64,000 nucleotides of DNA from Litomosoides sigmodontis (lineage: Eukaryota; Nematoda; Chromadorea; Rhabditida; Onchocercidae): contig OY718803.1 of NCBI GenBank assembly GCA_963070105.1, forward strand, positions 4,508,507 to 4,572,506. Reading direction: 5' to 3'. Every line of letters begins with the position of its first letter. Within the stretch, counting starts at the first letter, position 1. A program made the translations under genes and the position numbers. This document shows, in pieces, positions 28,285 to 40,292 of the stretch. A model generated the notes under the pieces. That model was not told the origin of the DNA and made no database searches. It worked only from the letters and a program-made list of their open reading frames with translations.

Positions 28285-31176
28285 TCAAGTATTTCTTGCC
28301 TTCAGAGTGTATTTAAAAATAGAAATATGAATTTCAACCGCCTTCTTAAGATCCTCAACAAGAATATGTTCATCTTTGGAATGAGCATTTGTGATTGAAC
28401 CTGCTCCAAATAAGTATGCTGCTTTGAGTTTGTCACGAGCTATAAAATAAGGTAAATCAGTATTGAATGCCACTACTTCTGAGTCGTAAGGTGGTGGTGG
28501 AGCTGAAAAAAAATCTACCTTAATTATGTACAGAACAAAAATAAAACTAGTTTTGGAGCCATATTAATTTGTTTTAAGGTTAATATAATTAAAACAATAA
28601 ACTGTATAATTTTAAGAAAAAATCCAATTACGTAAGTCCTTCAGGCCTAATGAAAAATTGAATACCTGTAAGAAATATTGGTTCATTCTTGCCAAATGAC
28701 TGATCAATTTTGGCACGTCCGTTAACAATAGTTTCTAACTGTTTTAAAATATCAGTAGTAGATGTAGTTACACGGAAGAAAATTGCTGCCGAAGCATGTT
28801 CTGCCAACGCATTTAATGCTTCACCGCCCGATATAAGGCCAATATTAACGGTTGTTGATCCTCAAAACATTTTCATTTGAGAAAAGCTGGTGATTTTAAG
28901 TCCTAATCATTCCTAACATTATCCTAACAATTATGAAGTTAATCCCTAGTAAAAACGCATTTCCATTACTGCTAAGCAGTTCAACATTTTTGAAAATACT
29001 TATGAGATGAACGAGTATAGCTTCCTTGTAAATGCTCTAATTGCATTACACTCCCAATTTCAATAGGAAAAAGTATCTAAAACTTAGAATACAGTAACAA
29101 ACACTGAATTTTGTCTTTCAATTCTATTTGTTTTGTTTTTCAATTCATGCAAACACGATAAATGATGCATACCAAATATTTTGTCTGATGGCCACTCGTG
29201 TGTTCGGATATCATGCAGAATATCCAGCAGCTTATCGATAGCACTATCACCCATATGCGGATAACCAGAATGTGCCGCTTTCCCATGAACTTCTAATATT
29301 ACCTAAAAGAGCACAGCATTTTAAAAGTAGAAAAGTGGAGTGGAAGCAACTAAGTTGCCTGGTAAAAAGTAGAAAAAGAACGAGATTATCCTTGAACAGA
29401 AATATCCTGAAACTCCTCAAAGAAGTCATCGTGCACTTAATTACTACTGTTGGCTCGACAAGGCATTACTTAAGTGTATAATCCCTGTGTCCTTGGAGAT
29501 CTATGCAGTACGCGTAATTTACTGAAATTAATATATTACCGTCTAAAAAACTGTAATTTTAGACTTGGGTGCCAAACCAGCAGCAAGAAAACTTAGTGAC
29601 GCCATAAATCACTCTCCTGAAATTTCGGCATCTTACGGATGTCAGAAACCTGGTTCTTAACTTAAAATCTAGCTATAATATCTCCTCGCCCAAAAAAAAG
29701 TGCAATCTTATTTGAAAAAAAAAAGGCTTAGGATGGGCCTAGGCCTAGGTTTTAAAGATATGCTTATCACAAAGGAAGTATTCTAAAACCGAAATTCTAT
29801 GCCTGAAGTTTATATGATAAAGTTTCTTCGATTACTGAGAAGCAAACTCATTTGTTCAGAGATTAATTTAATCTACTAAATGCTATAAGAAGTGACTTAC
29901 TTTCACAGCTCCTTTTTGCAAACGACCAAATTTTAATTCGGTTGGTTCACCGATCATAAAAAATTCCGGGACCAACCCTAAATTGTTTGCCTCCTGAAAA
30001 CGACATACGTGACACAGAAACGATAACGAAGAATTAATCAAACTTGTTATATTATTGGTTTACGCTGATTTAATTTCCTTTTCCTCCCTTCTATCTTTTC
30101 TTCCCTACATTTCCACTGTTTTTTTTCATTGGAAGAATTAGTTAAGATAAAGATTAAGAAATATTTTATATATTTTAAGCACCAATAAGTAATTAATGAG
30201 GAACTGTTGTGTAATAAACATACCACCATGCCAATGTGATCAAGTTCTTCACTTACAACTAACAACAGACCAATATTTTCAGCTAAGTCTGGATCCTCTT
30301 TTGCTATTTTTTGAGCAGCAAATACCATTGCTGCCAACTGTCCTGTAAATTTTAATAAATTCTGAATCCGACGAATTCTAATCAAAAACAATAGGTGAAC
30401 GATTATCGAACATTCAGACGTTCACAGAATCTAACCCACCTAGCTTCTGAATTCCAACTCCTAACAAATAAGCTTTCGAAAGCTAAAGTAACAGAAAGAA
30501 AAAAAAACATTCAGAGAAGGAAGATATACGGAAACCTTTTGCATCATTCGCTCCTCTTCCTGTTACTTTAGTGCCATCATATGCTGGGGGAATATACGGT
30601 GGAACTGTATCCATATGAGTATTTAGCACATATCGAGGTCCTTAAAAATGCTACAATTACTTAAGTTTAAGGATTTTTATTATTTTATGGAAATTATTGT
30701 CATTAATTCATGAATTTTATATTCTGTATTCCTCCAGCCCTTTCCGAAAACAAAAATTGCAATCTCGAAAATTTTATTCTGAAAAAAGGCTGGGGAATGC
30801 AGAATACAAATTAAATTTTTGTTGTCCTGTTTTTCAAGAACCGACCTGGAGCAATATATGGGATCTTAGTAACTAAAAGATTGTGTCGTTTTGGATCACT
30901 TTTCAACGGTTGCTGTAAAACATGCCATCCTGTTGCCTTGAAATACACTGTCAAAGCTGCCGATAAATCTTCTAAAATATTTCAAATCAGAAAATAATCT
31001 GAAAAAAACCTGCAAAAACAGGTCATTTCATAACAAACAGCACAAAACAATTTACACTACATAAGTAAAAGTATTGTCATACCTTCATTCCCAGTACACG
31101 AATTAATTTTCATCAGTTCCATTAAAAAAATTTCAACACGTTCTTCACTGGGATTCAACAGCGGTGCCGTAGGCAT
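28285..31176 (-). CDS. M20-family metallopeptidase, ArgE/DapE-like
   Basis: Eight exons: 31176-31083, 30971-30846, 30640-30536, 30342-30224, 29993-29901, 29302-29173, 28860-28666 and 28502-28285. The product is 359 aa, and every junction keeps frame. The two-zinc site of the M20 family is complete: the His of NTHMDTVPP (about residue 81), the bridging Asp in GRGANDAKG (about 105), the Glu pair in SEELDHIG (about 138), the Glu of GEPTELKFGR (about 162) and the C-terminal His of SITNAHSKDEHI (about 327). The dimerisation insert begins near VILEVHGKAAHSGYPHMGDS. These features point to an amidohydrolase of the acetylornithine deacetylase / succinyl-diaminopimelate desuccinylase group; its substrate cannot be read from sequence. 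No signal peptide or membrane segment is seen, so it is probably cytosolic. The acceptor of exon 7 is atypical (tttgag). Confidence 0.92.
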
Positions 31177-31973
31177 AGTGACTAATAATTACTGCTGGAA
31201 ATAACTGAAAATCAAATCCAAATCGACTAAAATTTCATCATGCAAAATCATAAAATTCATTATGAAAGGACAAACAAAGCTTAAAACTTTGGAAAAATAA
31301 AAATTTTTCATTTCCTTTTATTTCAAAGTCACAGCTACAACATTTGTCAGAGTTTCCACCACGTCATTCTTTTTCATTCAGTAAACGTCTGACAGAACCA
31401 CATTGTTTCATTTCACTTCTGCCTTCATCCCACCTATTCACCGAAAAACCACCTGCTACCGCGCCCTCTAATATCCACAACTGCCTTACAGCGCACCCAC
31501 TACCTTCTCCGAAGGAAGCTCGATCGAATGGACGGTTGAACTTCTGTCTCTCGATTTCGTGAAAAAATGAGAAATCGGAAAAAAGCGGAACGAAATGAAA
31601 CATCACGTCTTAAGTTAACATCCCTGTAGTATCGACACACGTAACTATCTGACGTTTGCAGTAAGCGCTATTATCGCCGCTGAAGATTGGAAGTCAACGA
31701 ATTTCTCTAAATAAACAAATGTGCTACAGAGGTAATTAATGAATGCATGTATAACACGCTAAAATGCATTCTGCGTCGTACAAAACTGGCACGCAAACAT
31801 CGTGTAAAATACGGCTTATTAGTTGCCAAACTATATTTCAGGCTGAAATTTCATGTGCTTTAAAGTTTGAAGCAAAACCATTCCGCTGTTTGATCAAACA
31901 AAAAAAAAGCAAAATTCTTTTTCATTTATGTAATTTCTTCTCCAAATCATCTTCAACGTCTTTCAAACCACCA
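31177..31973. other. Upstream region of the M20 peptidase, up to the inverted arm
   Basis: Eight hundred bases of single-copy sequence between the peptidase start and the outer edge of the left inverted arm. It should hold the peptidase promoter. No gene is supported. Confidence 0.55.
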
Positions 31974-32149
31974 AATTGAACTTACAGGCAATGTTTGCTT
32001 AGTGTGATGCCTTGTGCTCTGAGCGTGAACTTTCCCCTCGAAGAGGGATATCATCATTCGTGTTAGTAAGTTGTGTTGGAATTAGACCTGTGATTTGCAT
32101 AGTGCTTAGTGGCCCTTTCCCTCAAAGGAAAAATATTTGCGACGTTGTG

Positions 32150-32169
32150 GAAGGCCATCAACGGCCTTC
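32150..32169. other. Hairpin in left arm (mirror at 40097-40116)
   Basis: GAAGGCC (32150-32156) pairs perfectly with GGCCTTC (32163-32169) around a 6-base loop. The same hairpin occurs in the other arm. Function unknown. Confidence 0.45.
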
Positions 32170-32909
32170 TCGCTCCCATTTAATCCGTCGTCCATATGTG
32201 CTGTCGCTGAGTGAGAGAGCTGCGTCCTAGCGGCCCTTCTTACATGGACATCGACGGTCAGAGTTGTTTACCACTTGGACATCAGCGCTTCATTGACATC
32301 ATGTAATCGCACAACTGGAAGGCAATGACGTCATCGCCGGATTTCTCAACTTTTTGCGGAGAATTCGTTTAAAAGTTTGCTTTTAAAGGAAGAGAATAAT
32401 TAAGTTGGTTGTTGCAAACAGTGCTGCAACCTATGAGGGGACTAACTGTAGCGGTTACCTTGTGCAGTCCCATCACTTTTCGCAACAACAAGTAGGCTAT
32501 GACGAGGGAGGATATGAGTTAGGAGAGGAGGGGAGACAAGTGCTGTCCACATAGCCTTAGCTGTTTTTTGCTCCGATCCCGTCCCCTCCACTCCAACCAG
32601 TTTCACCTGTGACCCCTCCACCCCACCATTCCCTTCTTCCCTCGTCCCGCCACAGTTTGTTTACGGTGTTGCTAACAACAATTATTACTGTTACTCATCC
32701 CTGCTCTGCTCATTCAGGTGAACATTTCGATTGCTGCACTCCTCGCGCTATCATTTAGTTTGAATTTTAATTTCGTTGAAACGAATAGTCCGTCCTTAAA
32801 TCTGCAACTGTTACGACTTAATGAGAAATTTGGCCAAAGTCCGGTTTCCCGGAGGAAAGTTTTACTGTATCGGACTGGATAACTGCCACTTAACGTAGCG
32901 ACAATGTGA

Positions 32910-33774
32910 TTGTTGAAGCATCGCCTACTTGTAGAAATGGGAGGAAAACGATGCAGGAAGAGCGGGCTGAGTAAGCGTAGAATTAAGCAAAATGAGAATT
33001 CACCAAAACGAACGAAATGTGAAGAATTGGCGCAATTGGACGACAGCTCCTCAAATTTCACTCAGAAAAAAATCAATAACGTATGTGTTGAAATGTGGAA
33101 AATTTCCTCTGATAATTATTGTTTCGTTTCGCTCGGGTGGCATGGTACGTGAGATGTTTCTGTGGATTTAGGAGACTGTAGTGATTGCATGGCACTGTAA
33201 AATGTAAGTTTGTCTATTTTAGAACATCCACGAAAGGGATCGCTTTAAGGCGGTTCGAGGAGACCGGGATCCTAGGAAGCCAACTGCCTGGCGACAGCTA
33301 ATTAGCATGGATATTCAGCGCACTGCGAGACATTTTCCAACATCTTCATCTTCTGTGGCCAACGCCCCGATTGTTTGGAATGCTTCAAGTGTTATAAGGC
33401 ATCACGCTTCAAATTACACGCAGCGAGTTCCTCTAAGGGCTGTTCGACGTGTCTCAAGCGGTCAGGAAGAAGAGGATAATCGTTTCAGTAGAGATACATA
33501 CGGAGATGAAGTAGCGGAAGGTCATTTAAATGGGCAGGTTGCTGTTGCACTTCCAGATCGCCAGGAGAGATCAAATGCGAATGGAAGTGGAACAGATGAG
33601 TGCCGCACTCCTCTGCAATCATCGAAATTCTATTTCAAGCTTTGCAGTGCTCATGCAATGGCACCAAAGAAGCCTCGATGTCCTCGGTACTGCAGGATTA
33701 CGACAAAGGCTTTAGTGCCATTCCAGTTAAGACCAGCACGTGGGAAGAACGGACCTGATTATTTTCTTGCTTAG
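32910..33774 (+). CDS. Unrecognised small spliced gene, copy 1 (left arm)
   Basis: Exon 1 (32910-33080) starts MLKHRLLVEMGGKRCRKSGL and is basic, with a run rich in Lys and Arg that could be a nuclear signal. A good donor (gtatgt) and acceptor (ctattttag) join it in frame to exon 2 at 33223 (NIHERDRFKAVRGDRDPRKP). Without further splicing the frame ends at 33774 (240 aa). A 46-base intron at 33511-33556 would instead shift to a frame ending at 33715 (205 aa). That version has a more protein-like, amphipathic C-terminus (IARRDQMRMEVEQMSAALLC). I think the shorter model is likelier, but neither is proved. The family is not recognised. The N-terminal ATG at 32937, nine codons later, is an alternative start. 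The gene reads toward cln-3. Confidence 0.5.
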
Positions 33775-34044
33775 GAGGGAATCAGTCAAAGTGATATTTT
33801 AACTGATTTGCTAGGATCATCCCGCACCTGCGAATGGCCTGCTGAGCAGGATTGCTGCGAATCCTTAAACTTGTTTTGCCTAGCACTTTTCATGAAAATG
33901 TTAGATCGGATTGATGAGACATGAAACTTTCTTTGTTCCCATTATAATTGTAATTGTGCATAATAGGCATTCTCTCTGTTGGTTATCAGTTCCGTTTGAA
34001 ATCTAACTTATCGCATTTCTACTTCATTTCATCGCTTCTGTGTT

Positions 34045-34622
34045 CTGAGATCTTATTAACTCCTCTTCAAGCCTAGTCATTTACTTAAGTTATTTCGCCT
34101 ACTTCCAGCTAACTTACTGCCATTATTAACTGTTCTTATTAATTCGTTTTCTTAATGATTACGTCTCTTAAGAATGAAATGACACTTCGTCGTAAATTCT
34201 GAATTAAATTCCTTAATTTCTATGCGAGTTAGTTACCAATTCGATCGCAGTCGTTCCCTTTTTCATTCTTTTACTTAATACCTTTGTTAATCCGTCCGTT
34301 TCAGTCATTATTCCAATATTATTATCTTAAGTCTTGAATTTATCCTTGATATTTTCACTTTCACGGTAAGCTCACTTATGAATAGGTGAGATTTGTGAAT
34401 AAGGATATTGAACTGAGAAAATTTTTCTTGGACTGAATGGTAGAAAGTGAGGAATTCAGTTAATTGTTCTTCGAATGGTAATGCTTTTCTTTAGTTTTTA
34501 CAAATTACATGGATTGAGAGGATGTGGGAAATAGTTGACGTAAATTATAAGGAAGTCAGATGAACACGTATAGTTAACAATGTTAGTCAAGTCATATAGG
34601 TTGAGGTGACTTTAGAAGATTT
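34045..34622. other. Spacer, 3' flank of cln-3
   Basis: Single-copy AT-rich sequence between the left arm and the cln-3 stop codon. No gene is supported. Confidence 0.6.
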
Positions 34623-37600
34623 TCAGGCTGCCAAATGTTCAGGTAAGCTCGTCTGACACACGTAATTATAAAGAGGAATGGAGGCAAATCCAGCCACGAC
34701 AATTCCAATTGCGTCACCCAACGAACTAATAGACATGGAAAATTCTCGAACATCAGGTTTCACCTAAAAATTTCTTCCATAATTTATTAAACATTCAATA
34801 ATTAATTGAAATTTATTTCGCTGGATGTTAACTTCGACAATAAATGATTGAAAGTTATCAGTTTACTTCATTTCCTATCATTGCCGAAGTGAATGAAAGA
34901 AGTGAACTTGAAAGTTTAGTTTAACACCCATATGAATGTTAAATTTCATATGGGTGTTAAATTAAACTTGTTAAATTAAATGATGCAATATAATTCTGAA
35001 CTTGAGGGGATGTCTCCCTTAAAAAATTTAGAAGCAAATAATGGTAGTGCGATATTTCCGCTGTTTGATTTTTCCTTTTATCCTTTTTTTGGTAAGAAGA
35101 ACAAAATAATGGAACGTCAGTTGTCCATGAGTGACCCTTTAAGTGGCTGTTTATGAGTCTAGCAGTATCATTGATACAACTTAATTGTGACTTACAAAAT
35201 TGTGTATATGCGTGAATGTGTTGACATAAGATGAACCGCCGAATAATCCTTCTAGTAATATTAGTAGAAATAGAATCCAAATATGTGGAATGTAAAAGTA
35301 GAGCGATTCTAAGAAAAAGATCAGCACATTCGCAAACTGTAAAAGAAGAAATTAATATCATTGGTAAATATGTGCTGATTAGATTACAATGGTAAAAAGT
35401 GGTAAGGATAATTGGAAATGAATGAAACGAGGAAAACGATTGATAATTCAAGATTTTTTGAATTATAAATGAAAAATGGGATTACTCAAATTTATTATAA
35501 ACTAGAAACCACCCATTTTTGGATCATTAAGTCAACAGTTTATAAATTGCATGCAACTTATTCATGTTGATAATTTTATAGCTTGCGTAACAACAAGGAA
35601 ATAATGTGAGAAATGAATTTGGGAGAATTTAAAAGATTAACTTTACCTGTAGCATAGGTATGAGTACCAAAACCCAATAAGGTAATAATACAATGCCTAC
35701 AGAAGATCGTGAAATGAAAACACCAGTTTGATAAAGCACCTGAAAAATCCTCACTACTTTTTGCTATAAATTCAGAAATTGGAGAATTTCCTTTCCTTTG
35801 CAATATCTTCTTGAAGCTTACTTGGTACCATCGATACTGGCTTGATGGTGTAAGATGCCACCCTTTATCACACGAATAAATTAACAGTTGTAAAATGCCT
35901 TGATTTATCAAGTATTCACCGAAATAGACGAGCATCAGCGGTATCATATACGGCAGCAATGACTTAAAAATAGGTTATATTTAGGAATTTTTGTGAATTG
36001 TAAAATTTCGTTCCAAAAATTGAAAACTTTTCAAGTTTTTAAGCCTTACGGCTGTCGTAAGCAACATTTCTTTAAGGGATAGTATGCGTTGTTTCACTTG
36101 TTCCGACTTTTCATTCTCTTCCGTTTCCACCTCGACGGTAGACATGTATATTTTAGGTACTATCCAAGTGCTAGGCTTCGTAATCGTTATTTTATATATG
36201 AAATCCGGCAATACCAATAACCACCAATATCTGTACGAAAGGAATTTTATTGAAAAGAATTTTAATTCAGCTTAGCTCTTCGTTTACTCTCATTTTAAGG
36301 TTAACCTATCAAGGTGACTCGTAGAATTTCCGCGTGAAATTGGTTGCTCGCACACTTACTTACCTTTATTAATGAAGAAAATGCGTATTACCTGCACAAA
36401 TATTCAATGGATGTGTTCAGTATAACGTCTGCCAGACGATTCTGATTCCATTGAATCAAGAAAAGTTCTCACAATAGTATTACAGTTGTAATGAATAGAC
36501 CTATGTCACCCAGTTCGTAGTAATTTCAGGTTTTACGTGAAGAGGCACGAAACATTTGTTGTATACAAATTAAAACTAACGTTAAGGAAAATATTAGTGG
36601 TACAGCAAGCATAATCAAAAGTGTTACTTTCGGCGATAAATTTAGAAAGTGCGGTTCGGTCAGAGCGGCATATGCTAATGCACCAATTATCCCCGCACCT
36701 CCAGTACCTGATGACCATGTCGAGATGGTACTCCTGTAAGATATCAAAATTTAATTTTCCTACACCTTATATAAATCATTTAGAAGGAAGTGATTTAAAA
36801 CCAACTTTGTGAAATATGGCGTCAGCGACAGGTAAGTTATTTCACCAAGACCCGAGCTAACGCTAGCAAATACCACTCCTAAAATGAAATTATAAAAGAA
36901 CAACGTGAGGATTAATTTGTTTACGCAAGAAGGGAACTGATAGAATGGCCCTTATCGATAACACTTCCTCTCATAACACACCTGCTAGGGACATTACAAC
37001 TCCCGACGAGAATGCAACGATTAAATAACTGAGTGCTTGTAGTGAACATATTACGAAGTGACGTATCCTGTAAAGCAACAAATTTTCTTTTATTTCTTCA
37101 CTTTTCAATTATTCTCTCTAATATTTCGAAAAAGAATTTTTCACTAAAATGTTTTTTTTCTGTAAAATTCAAAATCAAATTAAAAAAGAGAAATATCTGC
37201 TTGTTTTGTTTACACTTACCCAAATGGTATTCTTTGCATGAAAAATGGAAATGATAATTTGATAAGAAGGCACGGCAAGATATCAGCCAATAAAATTGCA
37301 CCTGTTGTTAGAATGGTACAATGACGTGAAGTTACTTTATCCTAAAATGGAGGAAGGCAATGATGCAGTAACGGATGCCGTAAAAAGTGATAATTACTAT
37401 CAAAAGATAAGCTGTTGTATTCCATCGGTTGTCTTAATTATCTGCTAGCAATTAATTGTCTTCAAAAAATATTTTAAATTCAAAATTTACAACACATTTC
37501 GTTTCAACATTCGTCGTATTTTGATGGCCTTGTTTGAGAATATCCTCAGCCGCACTTAGCATAATAACATACGCGAAATTATTACACAGTCCAAATATCC

Positions 37601-37818
37601 TAAGTTTTAATTTTTTTAATTTAAATTTCTTTTGATATGCGCAGAACTTGCAAAGAAAGAAAGAAGGCGCTCGCGCTCTGAATGAAATTAAATTTATCAG
37701 AATGGATGGATGTCTAGGAAATCTTTTTTTCATACCAGAAGGAAGCTAGGATTCGTATTGTTTCCCACTTCGTCTTTGGAAATGAGTTCTTCGAAGGAAC
37801 ACTACTTGATGTCTTCAT
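34623..37818 (-). CDS. cln-3: CLN3 / battenin lysosomal membrane protein
   Basis: Eleven exons: 37818-37736, 37599-37494, 37341-37220, 37067-36982, 36878-36806, 36733-36581, 36230-36050, 35962-35822, 35739-35647, 35336-35196 and 34763-34623. The product is 439 aa; human CLN3 has 438. Conserved blocks in order: [130 protein letters not shown] and [20 protein letters not shown]. Battenin is a polytopic, MFS-like protein of lysosomes and late endosomes; its loss causes Batten disease in humans. The C-terminus is [12 protein letters not shown], so the human-type terminal CAAX box is absent. The whole gene lies between two inverted arms. Exon 6 is ended at 36581 (gttagt) because this restores the membrane segment and frame into exon 7. 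Confidence 0.96.
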
Positions 37819-38221
37819 ATTTCATTTACTGAAATTTCTTGGTTATCGAAAACGGGAAAGCAAACACTGCTGAATTTTTTTATGAAATTAAAAGAGCATA
37901 AAGGAAATGAACTCAAAAAATGAATGAAATGTATCGCAAAAATGGATGATTGCAAATCGATTGGTAACAAAGCCTTCTTATCAACCGATTCATTAACATT
38001 GCAAACAATGCAGTATTTTATTTTCCCTTTCCTTTCCCTCACCAGTAATTCAGCTTGCTGACGTCTAAGCTCCGTGAAATTATCACAAGGACAGATAAAA
38101 GCAATGAGAGTGTACATTTATCAGCAAGGCTAACGAGAATAATGCCACTTACGTAAAAAGAAACGACTTAATTATCATTGTTATCAGCGAGAGGAGCAGT
38201 AGTATCGGCGTAAAATCTCAA
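37819..38221. other. Spacer, cln-3 promoter side
   Basis: Four hundred bases between the cln-3 start and the inner edge of the right arm. The cln-3 promoter should lie here, possibly extending into the repeated arm. No motif is named. Confidence 0.55.
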
Positions 38222-40292
38222 AACACAGAAGCGATGAAATGAAGTAGAAATGCGATAAGTTAGATTTCAAACGGAACTGATAACCAACAGAGAGAATGCC
38301 TATTATGCACAATTACAATTATAATGGGAACAAAGAAAGTTTCATGTCTCATCAATCCGATCTAACATTTTCATGAAAAGTGCTAGGCAAAACAAGTTTA
38401 AGGATTCGCAGCAATCCTGCTCAGCAGGCCATTCGCAGGTGCGGGATGATCCTAGCAAATCAGTTAAAATATCACTTTGACTGATTCCCTCCTAAGCAAG
38501 AAAATAATCAGGTCCGTTCTTCCCACGTGCTGGTCTTAACTGGAATGGCACTAAAGCCTTTGTCGTAATCCTGCAGTACCGAGGACATCGAGGCTTCTTT
38601 GGTGCCATTGCATGAGCACTGCAAAGCTTGAAATAGAATTTCGATGATTGCAGAGGAGTGCGGCACTCATCTGTTCCACTTCCATTCGCATTTGATCTCT
38701 CCTGGCGATCTGGAAGTGCAACAGCAACCTGCCCATTTAAATGACCTTCCGCTACTTCATCTCCGTATGTATCTCTACTGAAACGATTATCCTCTTCTTC
38801 CTGACCGCTTGAGACACGTCGAACAGCCCTTAGAGGAACTCGCTGCGTGTAATTTGAAGCGTGATGCCTTATAACACTTGAAGCATTCCAAACAATCGGG
38901 GCGTTGGCCACAGAAGATGAAGATGTTGGAAAATGTCTCGCAGTGCGCTGAATATCCATGCTAATTAGCTGTCGCCAGGCAGTTGGCTTCCTAGGATCCC
39001 GGTCTCCTCGAACCGCCTTAAAGCGATCCCTTTCGTGGATGTTCTAAAATAGACAAACTTACATTTTACAGTGCCATGCAATCACTACAGTCTCCTAAAT
39101 CCACAGAAACATCTCACGTACCATGCCACCCGAGCGAAACGAAACAATAATTATCAGAGGAAATTTTCCACATTTCAACACATACGTTATTGATTTTTTT
39201 CTGAGTGAAATTTGAGGAGCTGTCGTCCAATTGCGCCAATTCTTCACATTTCGTTCGTTTTGGTGAATTCTCATTTTGCTTAATTCTACGCTTACTCAGC
39301 CCGCTCTTCCTGCATCGTTTTCCTCCCATTTCTACAAGTAGGCGATGCTTCAACAATCACATTGTCGCTACGTTAAGTGGCAGTTATCCAGTCCGATACA
39401 GTAAAACTTTCCTCCGGGAAACCGGACTTTGGCCAAATTTCTCATTAAGTCGTAACAGTTGCAGATTTAAGGACGGACTATTCGTTTCAACGAAATTAAA
39501 ATTCAAACTAAATGATAGCGCGAGGAGTGCAGCAATCGAAATGTTCACCTGAATGAGCAGAGCAGGGATGAGTAACAGTAATAATTGTTGTTAGCAACAC
39601 CGTAAACAAACTGTGGCGGGACGAGGGAAGAAGGGAATGGTGGGGTGGAGGGGTCACAGGTGAAACTGGTTGGAGTGGAGGGGACGGGATCGGAGCAAAA
39701 AACAGCTAAGGCTATGTGGACAGCACTTGTCTCCCCTCCTCTCCTAACTCATATCCTCCCTCGTCATAGCCTACTTGTTGTTGCGAAAAGTGATGGGACT
39801 GCACAAGGTAACCGCTACAGTTAGTCCCCTCATAGGTTGCAGCACTGTTTGCAACAACCAACTTAATTATTCTCTTCCTTTAAAAGCAAACTTTTAAACG
39901 AATTCTCCGCAAAAAGTTGAGAAATCCGGCGATGACGTCATTGCCTTCCAGTTGTGCGATTACATGATGTCAATGAAGCGCTGATGTCCAAGTGGTAAAC
40001 AACTCTGACCGTCGATGTCCATGTAAGAAGGGCCGCTAGGACGCAGCTCTCTCACTCAGCGACAGCACATATGGACGACGGATTAAATGGGAGCGAGAAG
40101 GCCGTTGATGGCCTTCCACAACGTCGCAAATATTTTTCCTTTGAGGGAAAGGGCCACTAAGCACTATGCAAATCACAGGTCTAATTCCAACACAACTTAC
40201 TAACACGAATGATGATATCCCTCTTCGAGGGGAAAGTTCACGCTCAGAGCACAAGGCATCACACTAAGCAAACATTGCCTGTAAGTTCAATT
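38222..40292. repeat. Right arm of the 2,071-bp inverted repeat
   Basis: Reverse complement of 31974-34044, equal in length, with identical predicted proteins. Beyond 40292 the flanking sequence is unrelated to that left of 31974, so the outer boundary is sharp. It carries the second copy of the small spliced gene on the minus strand. Confidence 0.95.
38492..39356 (-). CDS. Unrecognised small spliced gene, copy 2 (right arm)
   Basis: A mirror copy of the left-arm gene: exon 1 is 39356-39186 and exon 2 begins at 39043. The long frame ends at 38492, and the alternative with a 46-base intron (38755-38710) ends at 38551. The translation equals copy 1. Transcription would run toward cln-3 from the other side, so the two copies converge. 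The promoter sequence inside the arm is also duplicated, so both may be expressed alike. Confidence 0.5.

Larger units (their letters stand above)
31974..34044. repeat. Left arm of a 2,071-bp inverted repeat
   Basis: This arm is the reverse complement of 38222-40292. Corresponding positions always sum to 72266, so there is no insertion or deletion between the arms. All long open frames in the arms translate identically (for example 155, 115, 80 and 72 codons), and the stretches I compared base by base are identical. At the outer edge identity stops abruptly before 31974. At the inner edge it fades, with mismatches at 34045 and 34052 and then none recognisable after about 34055. The arm carries a purine-rich tract, a pyrimidine-rich tract, a hairpin at 32150-32169 and a small spliced gene. 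Confidence 0.95.

Noticed and set aside
32012..32230. 72-codon frame in the left arm starting MCSERELSPRRG
   Set aside because: No splice connection in frame to the gene at 32910 and no family similarity; its presence in both arms only reflects the repeat.
32714..33061. 115-codon minus-strand frame in the left arm (and its mirror 39205-39552)
   Set aside because: It lies antisense to exon 1 of the small spliced gene, has no splice partner and looks like a shadow frame.
31974..40292. Composite transposon with long terminal inverted repeats
   Set aside because: The arms hold a spliced host-like gene and no transposase, the spacer is a conserved host gene (cln-3), and no target-site duplication was seen at 31973 or 40293.
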